Source: Erigeron canadensis (taxonomy: Eukaryota; Streptophyta; Magnoliopsida; Asterales; Asteraceae). Taken from it: DNA of 64,000 bases. Positions 45,800 to 58,252 of the stretch are shown here, in pieces. The translations under genes and the position numbers were made by a program. Below the pieces are notes generated by a model that saw only the letters and a program-made list of their open reading frames with translations, was not told where the DNA came from and made no database searches. The stretch is from contig NC_057764.1 of NCBI RefSeq assembly GCF_010389155.1, positions 43,470,275-43,534,274 of the forward strand, read 5' to 3'. Each line of letters starts with the position of its first letter. Position 1 is the stretch's first letter.

Positions 45800-47089
45800 T
45801 CACGGAGGAGATGGTATGGTTACAGAAAGAGTTAGTTGGGTGTTCATGACATGCGACCATTCGAGGGAATCACCATTCGAGCGACCATTTAAGGAACTAC
45901 CAATACAACTACTTAAAAAAAGGGGGATCACTATTCCAAAGTCATTTCCAATAGAAGTTTACGCACACCACACAAGGGAAGACCCCTCCAAACTCTTAGT
46001 CTCAGATATGGGTCATACACCAGGGCTAACTGGCTAAGTACTACGAAGCATGCACACAAGTCATGGGGATGACCACGGTGATCTAAACCCTACGTACTCC
46101 CACAATCATGTCTGCATGAGTGTCATAGGCTCCTACGTGAAATGCAGCAACATAACTAGGTAAAGATGTGAATAGGATATGTCCTCACAACAGCCAACTT
46201 TAAGAACATTAATCTGAAGGCTCAAAGCTTATATAAGCGACCATAGTCACATTGCCAGGATGAGCTCAATCACGTATTATACGCGATAGTCATATCTCTT
46301 GTGGTGTTAAACAGGACAGGTTCAAGCGAAGAATTGCTAACTCATATCATATCAAACAATATTCCACCCTTATAAACTCGGTATTCATCCAAATGTACCC
46401 AAGTATGCATCCTTATGTTTGAACATGTGACATTATTAGTTTTGGCCATCCTGTTCCATAACCAAGGTTTTTAACACCCGAAACCAGCCACCCAACTAGA
46501 TCACTTGGTAGGTTCATAGAATCAGACCCGTGCCCTATACCACGCAAGGTCACATAATAATAGGCACCAACTGAAAATCGTTCTGTTATTAAAATGCATC
46601 GTTCCCAGATAAGGTATTCACCAAAGGACATCACACCATGGCCTCGTTAACCAAACACGGATATGTAATATGATTGTGACTAAAAGTCTAAAACTACTTA
46701 ACTCATATACATATGTAACAACCACCATATAAAACAATAGCAAAACAAACCCAAAATGAAATGCTAAACTAAACAATAATGTAACCTTGTGCCCTGTGGC
46801 TTCATCAATAAAACTGTCATTTGGTATACCATGTGGGTCTACTGCATAATTCACATATATATAAAATCAATGCCAAGGGAAGCAGTAAATAAGCATACAT
46901 AACAATAAAATGCCTTAAAGCATTTAGTCAAGTTCTACAACATCCTGGAATACGTAATACATATAGAAATGCTATGAATAATCTCCCGACAAAGATACCC
47001 ACAACAATTACTTGGAGTTAAATGCTAAATTGCATAACATAATGGAACAGGCTAAGGAGTCAGTACCTACTTTGACGATTAATGTTTTT
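45800..47089 (-). other. Conserved downstream block of F-box unit 2
   Basis: Non-coding sequence homologous to the blocks downstream of the other F-box genes, with the shared AGGATGAGCTCAATCAC and GGTGTTAAACAGGA landmarks near 46258 and 46302. A 73-codon frame (46413-46634) is not conserved in the paralogous blocks and is probably chance. Confidence 0.45.
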
Positions 47090-48226
47090 CTATTCAGACC
47101 ACTTGATTGTTTCACCACAAGGAGTTCCTTTATCAAGCAACTCAATGCTTTCCACATATGTATTCATCCGAATGTTACAATAAACTATGAATCTCAAAAG
47201 TCTTGACAGCCCGCCTGTTCTAGTATTATAAACTCTATCATCCCCATCACTTTGAAAATCAGGATATGTGTGGATCAGCAAATCTCCATTGAAGGTGGGT
47301 TGCAAAAGTTGGCCAACTATAAATTGGGGGGATTCCAGTTTGAGAAAAACGGACCAAGAGGAAACATGATTAGACTCTGTCTTCTTCACCCAGATCCAAG
47401 GATCCTTACCCTTGGTACACATCACAGCTAGAGCACCATTAAACTCTCCTAACTGTTCAAAAGCCCAGCAGGGTTCAGGCAATGGAATTGTGCTAAAGAC
47501 ATGGCTGCTCAAATCGAAGCTGGGTTCAGGCAACGGAATTGTGCCAAAAACATGACTGGTCAAATCAAAGGTCATGATGATACAACGGGGTATGTTTGGC
47601 GAATCACTTGCGACCCAATACAATGTGGCATCAATCAAATAGGAGTTACATCTGAGATGATAAAACATGCCAGCAGGGGGAGCAATCGGAGTCCAAGTAG
47701 CTGTCATACGGGTGTAGATATAAGGTCTAAGTGTATCCCCATAATGTATAGTCATGATTTTGTAATCATTGGCGATTCGGTCAAAACCAAACCCAACAGT
47801 CATGTTAGAAGATCTACTCCGCAATGGATGCTTTGGGATCATTACTTGGCGCCTAACCGAAAAGTTCCACAGACACATACGTAAAGCCATATCAACTAAA
47901 CACAGAATTCCATTGCATGAACCAGCTATTTGGACTTCAACTCTGGGGTACTCGACTGCTGTAACGCCTTGGTATCCTTCACCAGAAGAAAGTGGCAACC
48001 GGTCTTCCTCATGCAACGTGTAGATATCCTTACCACCCATGACATTGTTCATGATGAGGACTTTTTGAGATGTTTGCACCAGTCCCAGAGTGTACTTGCG
48101 GATGAAATCTGGGCTGGAGATAAGAGCGCACCATGATTTTGAAAGACTCCTAAATCGGAGGAGGGACTTCACGGGCAGCTTTGTGAAGATTTTAACAACC
48201 AACTCATGAGGTAAATAGTCTGACAT
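47090..48226 (-). CDS. F-box/FBA protein (unit 2, intact)
   Basis: A 378-residue intronless frame. Residues 1-45 form an F-box (YLPHELVVKIFTKLPVKSLL, then RFRSLSKSWCALISSPDF) that would bind SKP1 in an SCF ubiquitin ligase. The rest is an F-box-associated (FBA) type substrate-binding region with AGSCNGILCLVDMALRMCLW and VGFGFDRIANDYKIM. The size fits the plant FBA family (about 360-420 residues). A 17-residue tandem duplication (FDLTSHVFGTIPLPEPS and FDLSSHVFSTIPLPEPC) comes from a 51-bp repeat at 47471-47521 and 47522-47572 and is absent from the paralogues. The substrate is unknown. CPR1/CPR30-like and At3g06240-like proteins are the usual annotation neighbours. Confidence 0.87.
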   Translation of the reverse strand: MSDYLPHELVVKIFTKLPVKSLLRFRSLSKSWCALISSPDFIRKYTLGLVQTSQKVLIMNNVMGGKDIYTLHEEDRLPLSSGEGYQGVTAVEYPRVEVQIAGSCNGILCLVDMALRMCLWNFSVRRQVMIPKHPLRSRSSNMTVGFGFDRIANDYKIMTIHYGDTLRPYIYTRMTATWTPIAPPAGMFYHLRCNSYLIDATLYWVASDSPNIPRCIIMTFDLTSHVFGTIPLPEPSFDLSSHVFSTIPLPEPCWAFEQLGEFNGALAVMCTKGKDPWIWVKKTESNHVSSWSVFLKLESPQFIVGQLLQPTFNGDLLIHTYPDFQSDGDDRVYNTRTGGLSRLLRFIVYCNIRMNTYVESIELLDKGTPCGETIKWSE

Positions 48227-49119
48227 TGTGCAACAGCAGCAGTGTTCCTATAGATTTGTTTCCATATAGAGAAAAAGAAAAAAACAGTTAATCGTCATCT
48301 CAACAAGTAAAAGCATAAACGGGTCATATATGTGCAAGCTCAGAGACATTTATAAAATCTTTCTATATCTTTTTGTGAATGACATAGCAAAAAGATGCAT
48401 CTTTGATGAAGTCTCTTATCGAAAACCCAATATGAGTTTACCGAGAAACAAACCTACAAAATATTGGATGACACTTTTTATCAAACACCTGGGGGCTGTT
48501 TGGCAAGGAATTTTTAAGGGTTTTTAAGAACCCCAAAAAGCTCTTAAAACTTCACCACTATTACTAACAACAACAATAGTACCATTTTTAGAAAAAGATA
48601 TACTATACAGTATTAAAGTTTAAGTATTTTGCTAAAATAACATGTATAAAAAAATGGTAACGCCAAACCCGAATATCCTGAAATTAACGACAAAAAATAA
48701 ACTATTATGCACACAACCCAAAGGACTAACCTTTAATTTAAACCAGCTAATCTAATACTAGTAATATTAGTAATTTACACTAACCAATATTTTAATGTAT
48801 ATTAACGTATTGACTATTTAATTTTCTTTTATCACCTTTGACCATCTTAATAAATCATTTATAACTACCAACAATTTAAAACAAAAAATATTCGTAGTCA
48901 TCACCGTTGTATTACACGTCTATAAATGCTAGTGTTATGAACAGCTAGTATGGAAAAAAAAAATAATGTAAATGTATATAAGAAAGAAAACACTTACAAA
49001 GCAGGATGCAGAAGAAGAAGAGTTACTATGGTTTCTTACTGCCCAAAGTTTCTAGTGAAATCAAATGAAAGGGGTAGGTAGATTTCAATGATTAAATGAT
49101 AATGTCACATTGGCACGTG
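48227..49119 (-). promoter_or_regulatory. Leader intron and promoter of F-box unit 2
   Basis: The leader intron runs from donor GTAAGT (48997-48992 on the - strand) to an acceptor at 48249-48248, followed by a 21-bp leader ending GCTGTTGCACA before ATG. A TTCTTCTTCTGC-rich leader exon lies upstream of the donor. CACGTG is at 49114-49119. Confidence 0.6.
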
Positions 49120-52100
49120 TAGGTATACAAATGGATAAGTAACAAATTTGTAACCCGTTAGCGGGTAGTTGTGTTGTGGTTCATTTTTCAATTTTCACTG
49201 CTTGAATAATTTACTGAAATGTGCACAAAAGAAATTACGATAGAATAAAAATATACTTAAAGATTATATTATATTTATTAGATTTTGGACTTGTGTCTAA
49301 TATACGGAACTTACAGCGTTATTAATATTAAATGTTAAATTATAATAATTTAAAATTTAATATATTACTTTGAGTAATAAAAATTTGATCTATATATTAA
49401 CACTTTGAGTTTTATATTGAAATATTTTTTAAAATTATATTTATCGAAATTGTTTACTGTGACATGCTTAACGATATTTGAACACTAAAAAATCATAATT
49501 ATATTTTTATATGTTTTAATTTTCTTATATACGTCATGACAATACCAAAAAAACTTCAATAAAGATAATAGTACAATTATTCTTAAAATCTTAATATATT
49601 TATATTAAATTTTATTTATTTTTAATTAATTAATTTTATCTTTATCTTTATATATACTAAAAGACAACTGATCTAAATTAAATTAACCAATTATAATCTC
49701 CGATTTCTTTAAATTAAGAATTTCAACATGTGACTAAATAATTAAGATTGTATTTATAAATTTATATCTATCATATGCTACGAATGAGGATATATATTAT
49801 TTAAGTAAAAATAACCGGATATAACTATCTAAATTAGTGGATATATACACAAGATATAAAAATCATAATACATTCCAAATGTATGCGAGAAAAATATCAT
49901 GTTCTCACAAAATCCTTTTCTTTTTTCTTTGAGAAAGTGATCAATTTCTTTTATATAGATGTTTGGTTTCTTCTTAAGTATTATGTTCTTTATAGTTGCA
50001 ATAGCTTTAATATTTTTTTTTTCTTCCAATTTTAAAGTGTATGTTGATTCTAATTTACTAAAACTACAATCGTTCGATCTGTATTATCCAGATGCTTTTG
50101 AAGTTATTCAATGATGATATGCGGTACTGACACTCGGGTTTGTTCGGGATTGAGTTTGTATGTTGAACCATAATAATTACATATGAGTAAGAGGTATAAT
50201 GAAATTAGCATGTTGATTCTCTAATACAACTTCAACTTCATTCTTTTGTTTATAAGATTTATATCATTGTTAATTGTTAATTATAATAAATCTCTTAAAC
50301 TATAAGAAGTTTCTTTTAAAGTATTGTTGAAAAACTGTTACAACAATAAGCTTTAACATGATGTTGATAGACAAACAAGATAATTGTTTCGTCAATGTTC
50401 CGGTTTTACATTCCGATACTTTAATTTTCATTACATTATTTATATTTGAATTTACCGTTTTGTTGTTTCATAACTTTAGTTACATTCTTGAATTCACTGA
50501 TTTGTTTTTCTACAGCTCTTTTAACATTACATATATTTAACTTCATCTTCAATATGTCATAAACCATCCGTGTATTTGACGCGGGTTTAAATCTAATATT
50601 TATATGATATAACATATTATTTGATATATATTTATTATTATTCTTTCAGATAAATGTTCCATTAAAATTATTGGATAAACGTATAAATTTATGATATAAA
50701 ACATAAAAATATAATTTAAAATCAAAATTAAAAACAAAACTGAACTTATCTCATGATATTACTATATGTCTATATTAGCTTCATTTGCTTTGATTCTAAC
50801 TATTTCCTTAAACAACATCATGAATAGTTTGACGTGAACTTAAGACATTATATGATTAGCTGAAAAAAGTTGAAGTTTTTTAGATAAATTAAACAATAAA
50901 TTTATTTTTAAAATAAGTTTATTTATATACTAGATTTTAGACTCTTGTCCAACACTGGACACGAGACTTACGATATTATTAATATTGGATTTTCTTAATA
51001 CAATAATCAGAAGTTCGTCACTGTCATTATTGGCTGAGACATATTAATGATATTGTTTGCTTTAGTTATTCACAAGACACATGCTACAATAATTTTTATA
51101 TTATAAAATTTATTGAAATCAGTTATACTCATAATGTGATATTATTATAAAAGATAATAAGAATTAAAATATAAATATACTTGTCATCATGTATTTGACA
51201 TTCAAGCATACTTTTTGATCATGATGCGGGCCTATAACACGAATAAATTCATTTTCAATTACATGTTATATGATAATTAGATAACAATTAGGATTGTTTT
51301 CATATTCTTTGATAACAATTAGGATTATTGATTTGATTTGAGTGACAATTGTAACTTTAAACATTAATACGCAAAACTAATAAATAAAAAAAGTGAGAAA
51401 ATTCCGTACCTTTTTGATTGAAAGATAGATTAAATCTTGAATGGAATTCACATTCATTTGGATTTTTTGTAGACCATATTTCATATGTTAAAGTTTTTCT
51501 AATTAATTAAATCATTAAAAATTTTTAAAAAATCTTCTCAAGTTGATGACTTAAATAAATATAAATTAAGTATTAAATGCTAAAAAGTGTAAATTAGTGA
51601 TTGAAAATAAAAAAGTGTAAATTAATGCGACTTTTTCTATAAATACTAATACTAATATAATAATATATTTTTAATTTTTAAATAATGATTATTGTAATTT
51701 TTAATTTTTAATTAATGATTTCTACAAATACTAATACTAATATAATAATATATTTTTACTAATAATATATTTAAATAATGATTATTGTAATTTTTAATTA
51801 AATTAATTAATGACATAAACGGAAATCAGTTTAATAAAATTGAACGATTTGATTGATTAATAATTTATCAGTTCAATTGTCATAAAGTATATATATTAAG
51901 ATTAAGATAAGATACTCACGTGAATGTTAAAAATTAAAGTTTTATTTTTCACTATTAAATCACTTGTAACAATTACTATTAAAAAATTATTTTAAGATTT
52001 ATAGAATTATTGTTCTTTGAAACGAATATAATAAATTGTGATATTTTCACTAGTAAATCCATGTAACACCATTAAAAAGTTTTAAGCTATCGTTAATATT

Positions 52101-52295
52101 ACTATTAGCGACTATTATACATAAAAATTGTTGGGTCATATATATCTTGTTCGAATATGGCGTTTTAATTTGATGATTGTATTCTTTTATGCGTGAATGG
52201 ATCAGTTGATTTTAAACCACTTATGCAACTAACCGGTTGTAGCTTCCTTTTTACACTAATATTTTACACACCGTGTGATATAGCCTACAACCTAT
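49120..52295. other. AT-rich spacer between F-box units 2 and 3
   Basis: No gene is supported. The stretch is very AT-rich. A near-tandem repeat of the CTAATACTAATATAATAATATATTTTTA type occurs near 51645-51760. A TTTTAGACTCTTGTCCAACACTGGACACGAG motif near 50936 resembles one near 49283 and may be a degraded element family. Confidence 0.5.
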
Positions 52296-52303
52296 GCTAC
52301 TCG

Positions 52304-52787
52304 CAGTGGCGGATCTAAAATTTTAAGTCATAAGGGTAAGTGTTGATAACGAGTCGGAAAAAAAATTCAAATAGGCCCGGTCGACTAGTTCGGTCACAAA
52401 ATCAAACATATAAACATAAATTTGATAATTCTACTATAAAGTCTAATGGAGTTTTTGGTTTTAAATATGAAATTACTGTGTATTTTAGCTTAATTACAAA
52501 TAAGAAATGAGCTTCTTAAGAAAGAACTTACAAATAACAATGTGGCAAACTAACACAAAAAAAAAACACAATTGGTGAGTTAAAAAGAGTTGTAACTTTC
52601 ATCAAAATATGTTTCGGCTTTGAACTTGATGAATGCATTGGGTTTATACATTGGTTTATCCTCCAAGTAGATTCCTACCTTTTACGTGAGGAGGTTCAAT
52701 AAAAAAAAGTTCTGTAAGCTTTCTAAATAATTCAAGTTTGTAATAGTGGTCCAATGCCCCACTTACATAAGGGTGCATCCGCCACTG
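52304..52787. mobile_element. hAT-like MITE (CAGTGGCGGAT termini)
   Basis: A 484-bp non-coding element with perfect 11-bp terminal inverted repeats, CAGTGGCGGAT at 52304 and ATCCGCCACTG ending at 52787. It is flanked by 8-bp direct repeats with one mismatch, GCTACTCG (52296-52303) and GCTACTCC (52788-52795). An 8-bp duplication and a CAGNGGCGG-type end fit the hAT superfamily. It inserted upstream of the downstream block of F-box unit 3. Confidence 0.85.
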
Positions 52788-52795
52788 GCTACTCC

Positions 52796-54559
52796 ATAAT
52801 AGCAGCATCTACGCTATCGGACACAAATCCACGACTCAATGAGAGAACACCTAAATTAGAACCGATGTTAAAAAATCGGATCTTTATTGCGTATGATACC
52901 AAAATGAAATCACTAATCACTATCCCAAAAGTCATTTCCTATGGAAGTTTATGAACACACATTAAGGGAAGACCCATCCAGACTCTTAGTCTCAGTTATG
53001 GGTCGGACATCCAGGCTAAGTACTACTAACCATGCATGCAAGTCATTTGAATGACCACCTAAACCCGGCTCCTACAATCATGTCTGCACGAGTCTCATAG
53101 GCTCCTACATGATTTGCATTCTGGAGCAACAAAACTGGCAATGAAGACGTGAAAATCAGATATCATCGCAGCAGCCAATTCTCAAAACCTTCTAGAAGGT
53201 TCCCTAAATCCTTATCAATAGGCAACAATAGTAAATACAGTAAGCGTACTATTCAGGCGACCAACACGCCTAAGTTACATGTCATTAGAGCTGAAACTTC
53301 AAAAGTTTTCAGGTTACGCATATGTTTTACTCACCAAGAAAGTCGTGTAAAATGCATTTTTCGACAGTGTAATAAATAACCTATCCTATGCTAGTGATGC
53401 TATCCTCATAACCAGATTTCAATGCATGCTTTCGGATACGACTTGGAACCACCTCAATTAGAACCGGTGTTAGCACACATAACCAAAAAGGGAATCACTA
53501 ACCCAAAGTCACTAAGTCATATGGACGACCACCTACACGCTACTTCCACAATCATGATCATGTCTATACGTGTCTCATCAGTTCCTAGATGCATTACTAT
53601 GTTATGGGAAGCAACGTAACTGGCTAAAGAAGTGAAGAGAATATATCACGCAACATTCAACTATAGGAACCTTCTAGGTTACCTAAAACCTTATGAATAG
53701 GCAATGAAAGTCACTTTGCCAGGATGAGCTCAATCACATACTACACACAACACTTGTATCTCTAGTGGTGTTAAACAGGAGACCTTCCAGTAAAGAATCG
53801 CAAACTGATTTAGATCATCACTGATCACACACAGCATTCCACCCTTATAGATTCAGTATTAAACCAGAAATACCGCAAGTAAGCATACTTATGTTTGAGC
53901 ACGGGTCATTATTAATTTTGGGAATTCGGTTTTATAATCAAGGTTTCTAACACCTGGAAATCAGCCACTCGACTAGTTCATTTGGTCTTACCAATTCACA
54001 GAATCAAACCTGTGGCGTTTGTCACACAAAGTCACATAACAATAGGCATCAACTGAATAACGTTCCATTATTGAGCTGCATCATTCCTAGCATAAAGTAT
54101 ATTTAGGAAACTATATATACAATAGCAAAAGGAACCAAAATTTCTAACAGCTCAAACACTAAAGAAGCAACAATGTAACTTTGTGCTTAATTGGCTTGTT
54201 AATAAAACCATCATATGGTAGACCACACGGGTCTCCTACATAACACACGCATAAAATCAATGCTAGGTGAATCTGTGAATAAGCAAACATGATATTAAAA
54301 CACCATAATCATTCAGTTAAGTTCTAAAACATATCGAAATAGTCAAATACACATACCTAATATCAAATGAAAATGCCATGAATTGCCTCCAGAAAAAGAT
54401 ATTTCTGAAGCAACCTTGCATCTCATGTAGCAAATTGTGATACCCACTAGTCCACAACTATCCATTGAAGTTAACCTACTAAGACCAACATGTTGATACT
54501 AAATTTGCATAACATATAAAACCGGCTACTTTACCTTGCTACCTACATTTGCGATCTTT
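52796..54559 (-). other. Conserved downstream block of F-box unit 3
   Basis: Non-coding sequence homologous to the other downstream blocks. It includes an internal partial repeat: ACCxAAxxGxAATCACTAAC-like pieces and CTCATCAGTTCC/CTCATAGGCTCC pieces recur near 53090 and 53575. It is the longest of the four blocks together with that of unit 4. Confidence 0.45.
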
Positions 54560-55648
54560 CTACTTGGTCCACTTGATTCCTTCACCACAAGGAGTTCCAC
54601 TGTCAAGCAACTCAAGGCTTTCCACATATGTTGTCATCCGAATATTACCTAAAGGTGTGAATCTCACAAGTGGTGTTGAAAGCATGCCCGTACGAGTATT
54701 ATAAATCCTTGATTCCATATCATTTAAATCAGGAAATGTCTCGATAAGCAAGTCACCATTATACGTTGGTTGCAACAGTGGGCCAACTAGAAATGGAGGG
54801 GATTCCAGTTTATGAAAAACAGACCAAGCAGAAACATTATTAGACTCTTTCTTCTTCACCCAGATCCAAGGATTATTACCCTTGGCACACATCACAGCTA
54901 CAGAACCATTAAACTCTCCTAGTTGTTTAATTTCCCAGCTGGGTTCTGGCAAAGGAATTGTGCCAAAAACATGGGTGCTCACATCCAATGTCATGATAAC
55001 AGAATGGGGTCTCTTTTGTGATTCACTAGCGAACCAATACAATGTTGTATCGATCAGATATGAGTTACATCTGAGATGATAAAAAGTACTAGCAGGGGGA
55101 GCAATCGAAGACCAAGAACCTGTCTTAAGAGTGTAAACAAATGCTTTTAGTGTAGCCCCATAATCTATAAGCATAATCTTGTAATCATTAGAGATTGGGT
55201 CAAAACCAAACCCAACTGTCATTTTAGAAGATTTACTCCCCAAAGGATGCCTAGGGATCATTAGTCGGCGCCGTATTGAAAAGTTCCACAGACACATACC
55301 GAAAGTCATATCAACTAACAACAGAATTCCATTACATGAACCAGCGATTTGGACTTCACATCTGGGGAACTCAACTGCTGTAACCCCCTGGTATCCTTCT
55401 TCACTAGAAGAGAATGGCAACCGGTCTTCCTCATGCAGAGTATAGATATCCTTTCTACCCATGAAATTGTTCATTATGAGGACTTTTTGGGTGGTTTTCA
55501 CCAATCCCAGACTGTATTTGCGGAAAAAATCTGGGCTGGAGATTAGAGAGCACCATGCTTTTGAAAGAGTCCTAAATCGGAGGAGGGACTTCACCGGCAG
55601 ATTCGTGAAGATTTTAACAATCAACTCTTGAGGCAAATAATCAGACAT
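54560..55648 (-). CDS. F-box/FBA protein (unit 3, intact)
   Basis: A 362-residue intronless frame starting MSDYLPQELIVKIFTNL. The F-box spans residues 1-45 (LPVKSLLRFRTLSKAWCSLI). The FBA region has AGSCNGILLLVDMTFGMCLW, an Arg-rich SIRRRLMIPRHP turn and VGFGFDPISNDYKIM, and the protein ends CGEGIKWTK. It would act as an SCF substrate receptor in the nucleus or cytosol. It is very close to the unit 4 protein, with about 90 percent or more shared residues by eye, implying a recent duplication or gene conversion. The start is supported by conservation of the MSDYLP start in all four units. Confidence 0.88.
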   Translation of the reverse strand: MSDYLPQELIVKIFTNLPVKSLLRFRTLSKAWCSLISSPDFFRKYSLGLVKTTQKVLIMNNFMGRKDIYTLHEEDRLPFSSSEEGYQGVTAVEFPRCEVQIAGSCNGILLLVDMTFGMCLWNFSIRRRLMIPRHPLGSKSSKMTVGFGFDPISNDYKIMLIDYGATLKAFVYTLKTGSWSSIAPPASTFYHLRCNSYLIDTTLYWFASESQKRPHSVIMTLDVSTHVFGTIPLPEPSWEIKQLGEFNGSVAVMCAKGNNPWIWVKKKESNNVSAWSVFHKLESPPFLVGPLLQPTYNGDLLIETFPDLNDMESRIYNTRTGMLSTPLVRFTPLGNIRMTTYVESLELLDSGTPCGEGIKWTK

Positions 55649-56571
55649 TGTGCAACAGCAGCAGTGTTCCTATAGATTTGTTTTCATATAAATAAAGAAA
55701 AAAACAGTTAATCGTCATCTCAACAAGTAAAAGCATATATAAATGGGTAATATATAGCTCAGAGATATTGATAAATTTTTTCTACAGTATATCCTTTTCA
55801 AATTGCATATATGAGTTGCGAATTGTATCTTTAAAGTGCAACTTATTTTAAACACAACTTTTATAAGTCATATAGAAAGATGACATTGCAAAAGGATGCA
55901 TCTGTCATGAATTTGCCGAGAAAAAACCCAATGTGAATTTACCGAAAAAAAACCCACAAAATGTTGGATGACGCTTTTTATCAAACACCTGGGGGGCTGT
56001 TTGGCAAGAAATTTTTAAGAACCCCCAACAAGCTCTTAAAACTTCACCCGTAACAACAATATTACCAATTTTATAAAAAGGATATATAAGACAGTACTAA
56101 TGTTAAGGATTATGCTAAAATAATATATATATTTTTCTGAACATTCCAATTTCATTAACCCCAGCAAGTGGCTAGCAAAACAAGTAACAGTACAGAGCTG
56201 GAAGTTATATGTATAAAAAATAATATGTAAAAAAGAATGGTAACGCCAACCCCTAATTTCCTGAAATTAATGACAAAAAGCGATAAATTATTATGCACAC
56301 AACCCATAGGGCTAACCTTTAATTTAAACCAACAAATCTAATACGAGTAATGTTAATTTACACTAACCAATATCTTAATGTATATTAACGTCTTGACTAT
56401 CTTAACTAATCTAATAATATTAATGTACAATAAGAAAGAAAACACTTACAAAGCAAGTTGCAGAAGAAGAAGAGTTACTATGGTTTATTACTGCCCAAAG
56501 TTTGTACTGAGATCAATTGAAAGAGGTAGGTAGGTTTCAATTATTAGATGGAAATGGCACATTGGCACGTG
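55649..56571 (-). promoter_or_regulatory. Leader intron and promoter of F-box unit 3
   Basis: The leader intron donor GTAAGT is at 56449-56444 on the - strand, and the acceptor-like CTATAG lies near 55671. CACGTG is at 56566-56571. A short segment near 56130-56215 (TTTTTCTGAACATTCCAATTTC and following) is absent from units 1 and 2 and looks like a small insertion in the intron. Confidence 0.55.
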
Positions 56572-57516
56572 TAGGTACAATTGGATAAGTAATAGATTTG
56601 TAACTAGTTATCGGGTAGTTGTGGGTCATTTTTCAATTTTTACCGGTTTCATCATTTTCTACAAACGCATGAAATCATTATGATCCAATAAAAGAAAGGA
56701 GGGGATTCCTTCGCATAAAAAAAAAAAGTTGCAATGCATAACTTTTATTTCATCTTTTGCAATATTTTCTGTAAAAGATATTTGTAATAGTATTTTTTGA
56801 GTTGTTATATTTGTTGTCTGTCAACATTTTAAGAAATTTTTCTAGAGATGGTCTTTGATTTGATTTGTTTCATTACAAAAGAGATCATTAATAAGAATTA
56901 TCTTTTACAAAATCTGAATAATACTTTTGCACATAGTTGTCAAACTCGTACGAGTCACGAGTCGACTCGTACGAGTCGAGTCAAAACAAAGTAAAAACGA
57001 GACGACTCGTCTTTGCTCCAGACTCGTAACATGACTCGTGTTTTGTTGTGCGAGTTGGTCCGAGTCGTGTCCGAGTCACGAGTCACAATTTTATTTTTTT
57101 TTAAAAAAAACCTTTTATTTTTGCAAAACATAACTCTTTTATATGTTATTAAATTTGAAATTATTTTGATAGTTTTTTCCTTTTTTAGCTTAATATATCA
57201 ATGAAATACTATATTTTTACGATAAATACTTATATATAATTATAAAATTATATATTATCAAATATTCTGACTCTTACAATTCGAGTCACGAGTCAAAAAA
57301 TTAGATTTCGAGTCGAGTCGATAACTATGCTCTTGCATCTCATGACATTAGCTTCATTTTTTTTTTTTTTGTAAGTTTTTTTCACAAGAGAGTAGACCTA
57401 ACATAATAGGTATCCGAATTTGTTAATTCAACTTTTTCCTCAAACTTTATAGATAGTTTGACGTGAATTTAAGACAATATATCAACTGCAAAAATAAAAG
57501 TCTTTAGTAGGTTATT
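56572..57516. other. Spacer after F-box unit 3 with an ACTCGTACGAGTC-rich element
   Basis: No gene is seen. Most of the stretch is occupied by the element described at 56934-57330. Confidence 0.45.
56934..57330. mobile_element. Foldback element rich in GACTCGTACGAGTC motifs
   Basis: The left end reads CATAGTTGTCAAACTCGTACG, shortened here to CATAGTTGTCAAACTCG. The reverse complement of the right end reads CATAGTTATCGACTCG. ACTCGTACGAGT palindromes and GAGTCACGAGTC words cluster inside both ends, around an AT-rich centre. The layout resembles the CCGGTATT element at 11261-11682: palindromic short words inside both ends and no coding region. Exact limits and target duplication are uncertain. 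Confidence 0.55.
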
Positions 57517-57524
57517 TTATAAAT

Positions 57525-58244
57525 AGAAATAACATGAGTAGTTGAGTACCTAATTTTTAGAAAAAATATACCAATTTAACTAACTTTTTTTTAATTTTCA
57601 CAAAATACCCAACAAAATCGCAATAAAAGGTAAAAATCGCAAGAAGATTTTGAAAATCGCTATGAGATTTTGAAAATCGCAATGAGATTTTGCAAAATCG
57701 CATAGAGATTTTGCAAACTCGCAATGAGATTTTGAAAATCTCATAGAGATTTTGTAAAATCACATAGAGATTTTAAAATCGCATAGAGATTTTAAAATCT
57801 CATAGAGATCTTGAAAATCGCATAGAGATTTTGACTTGTTTCTGATTTTGATTTTTTTTTTTAATTTTGACTTTTTATTAAGATTTTGAATTTTGAATAG
57901 TGTATCTTCAATCTAAAAAAAAAGTCGAAATCTCAAAAAAAAAAGTCACAAAACGTAACGCGGAAGTCAAAATTTCAAAAAAAGTCAAAATAAAAAAAAA
58001 TCAAAATCTCATAAAGATTTTGAAAATCTCTATGCGATTTTCAAAATCTCTATGAGATTTTAAAAATCTCATTGCGATTTTGCAAAATCTCTATGCGATT
58101 TTCTAAATCTTATAGCGATTTTCAAAATCTCATTGCGATTTTCACTTGTTATCGCAATTTTGTTGGGTATTTTATGAAAATCTGAAAAAAGTTGATTAAA
58201 TTGATATACTTTTATAAAAATTTGGGTACTCATGTTATTTTCTC
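57525..58244. mobile_element. Large foldback element with 20-bp ATCGCAATGAGATTTTG repeats
   Basis: A 720-bp inverted repeat flanked by the 8-bp direct repeat TTATAAAT (57517-57524 and 58245-58252). The outer arms match over about 65 bp: AGAAATAACATGAGTA on the left, AGAAAATAACATGAGTA as the reverse complement of the right. The inner part of the left arm is a tandem array of AAAATCGCAATGAGATTTTG-type units (about 57617-57830). The right arm holds the same units in reverse (about 58005-58145). The loop is T-rich and A-rich. An 8-bp duplication suggests a hAT-type or similar non-autonomous element. The whole can fold into one very long hairpin. Confidence 0.75.
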
Positions 58245-58252
58245 TTATAAAT

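Noticed and set aside
46413..46634. 73-codon frame in the downstream block of unit 2
   Set aside because: The paralogous blocks have stops in this frame, so it is not conserved as protein.
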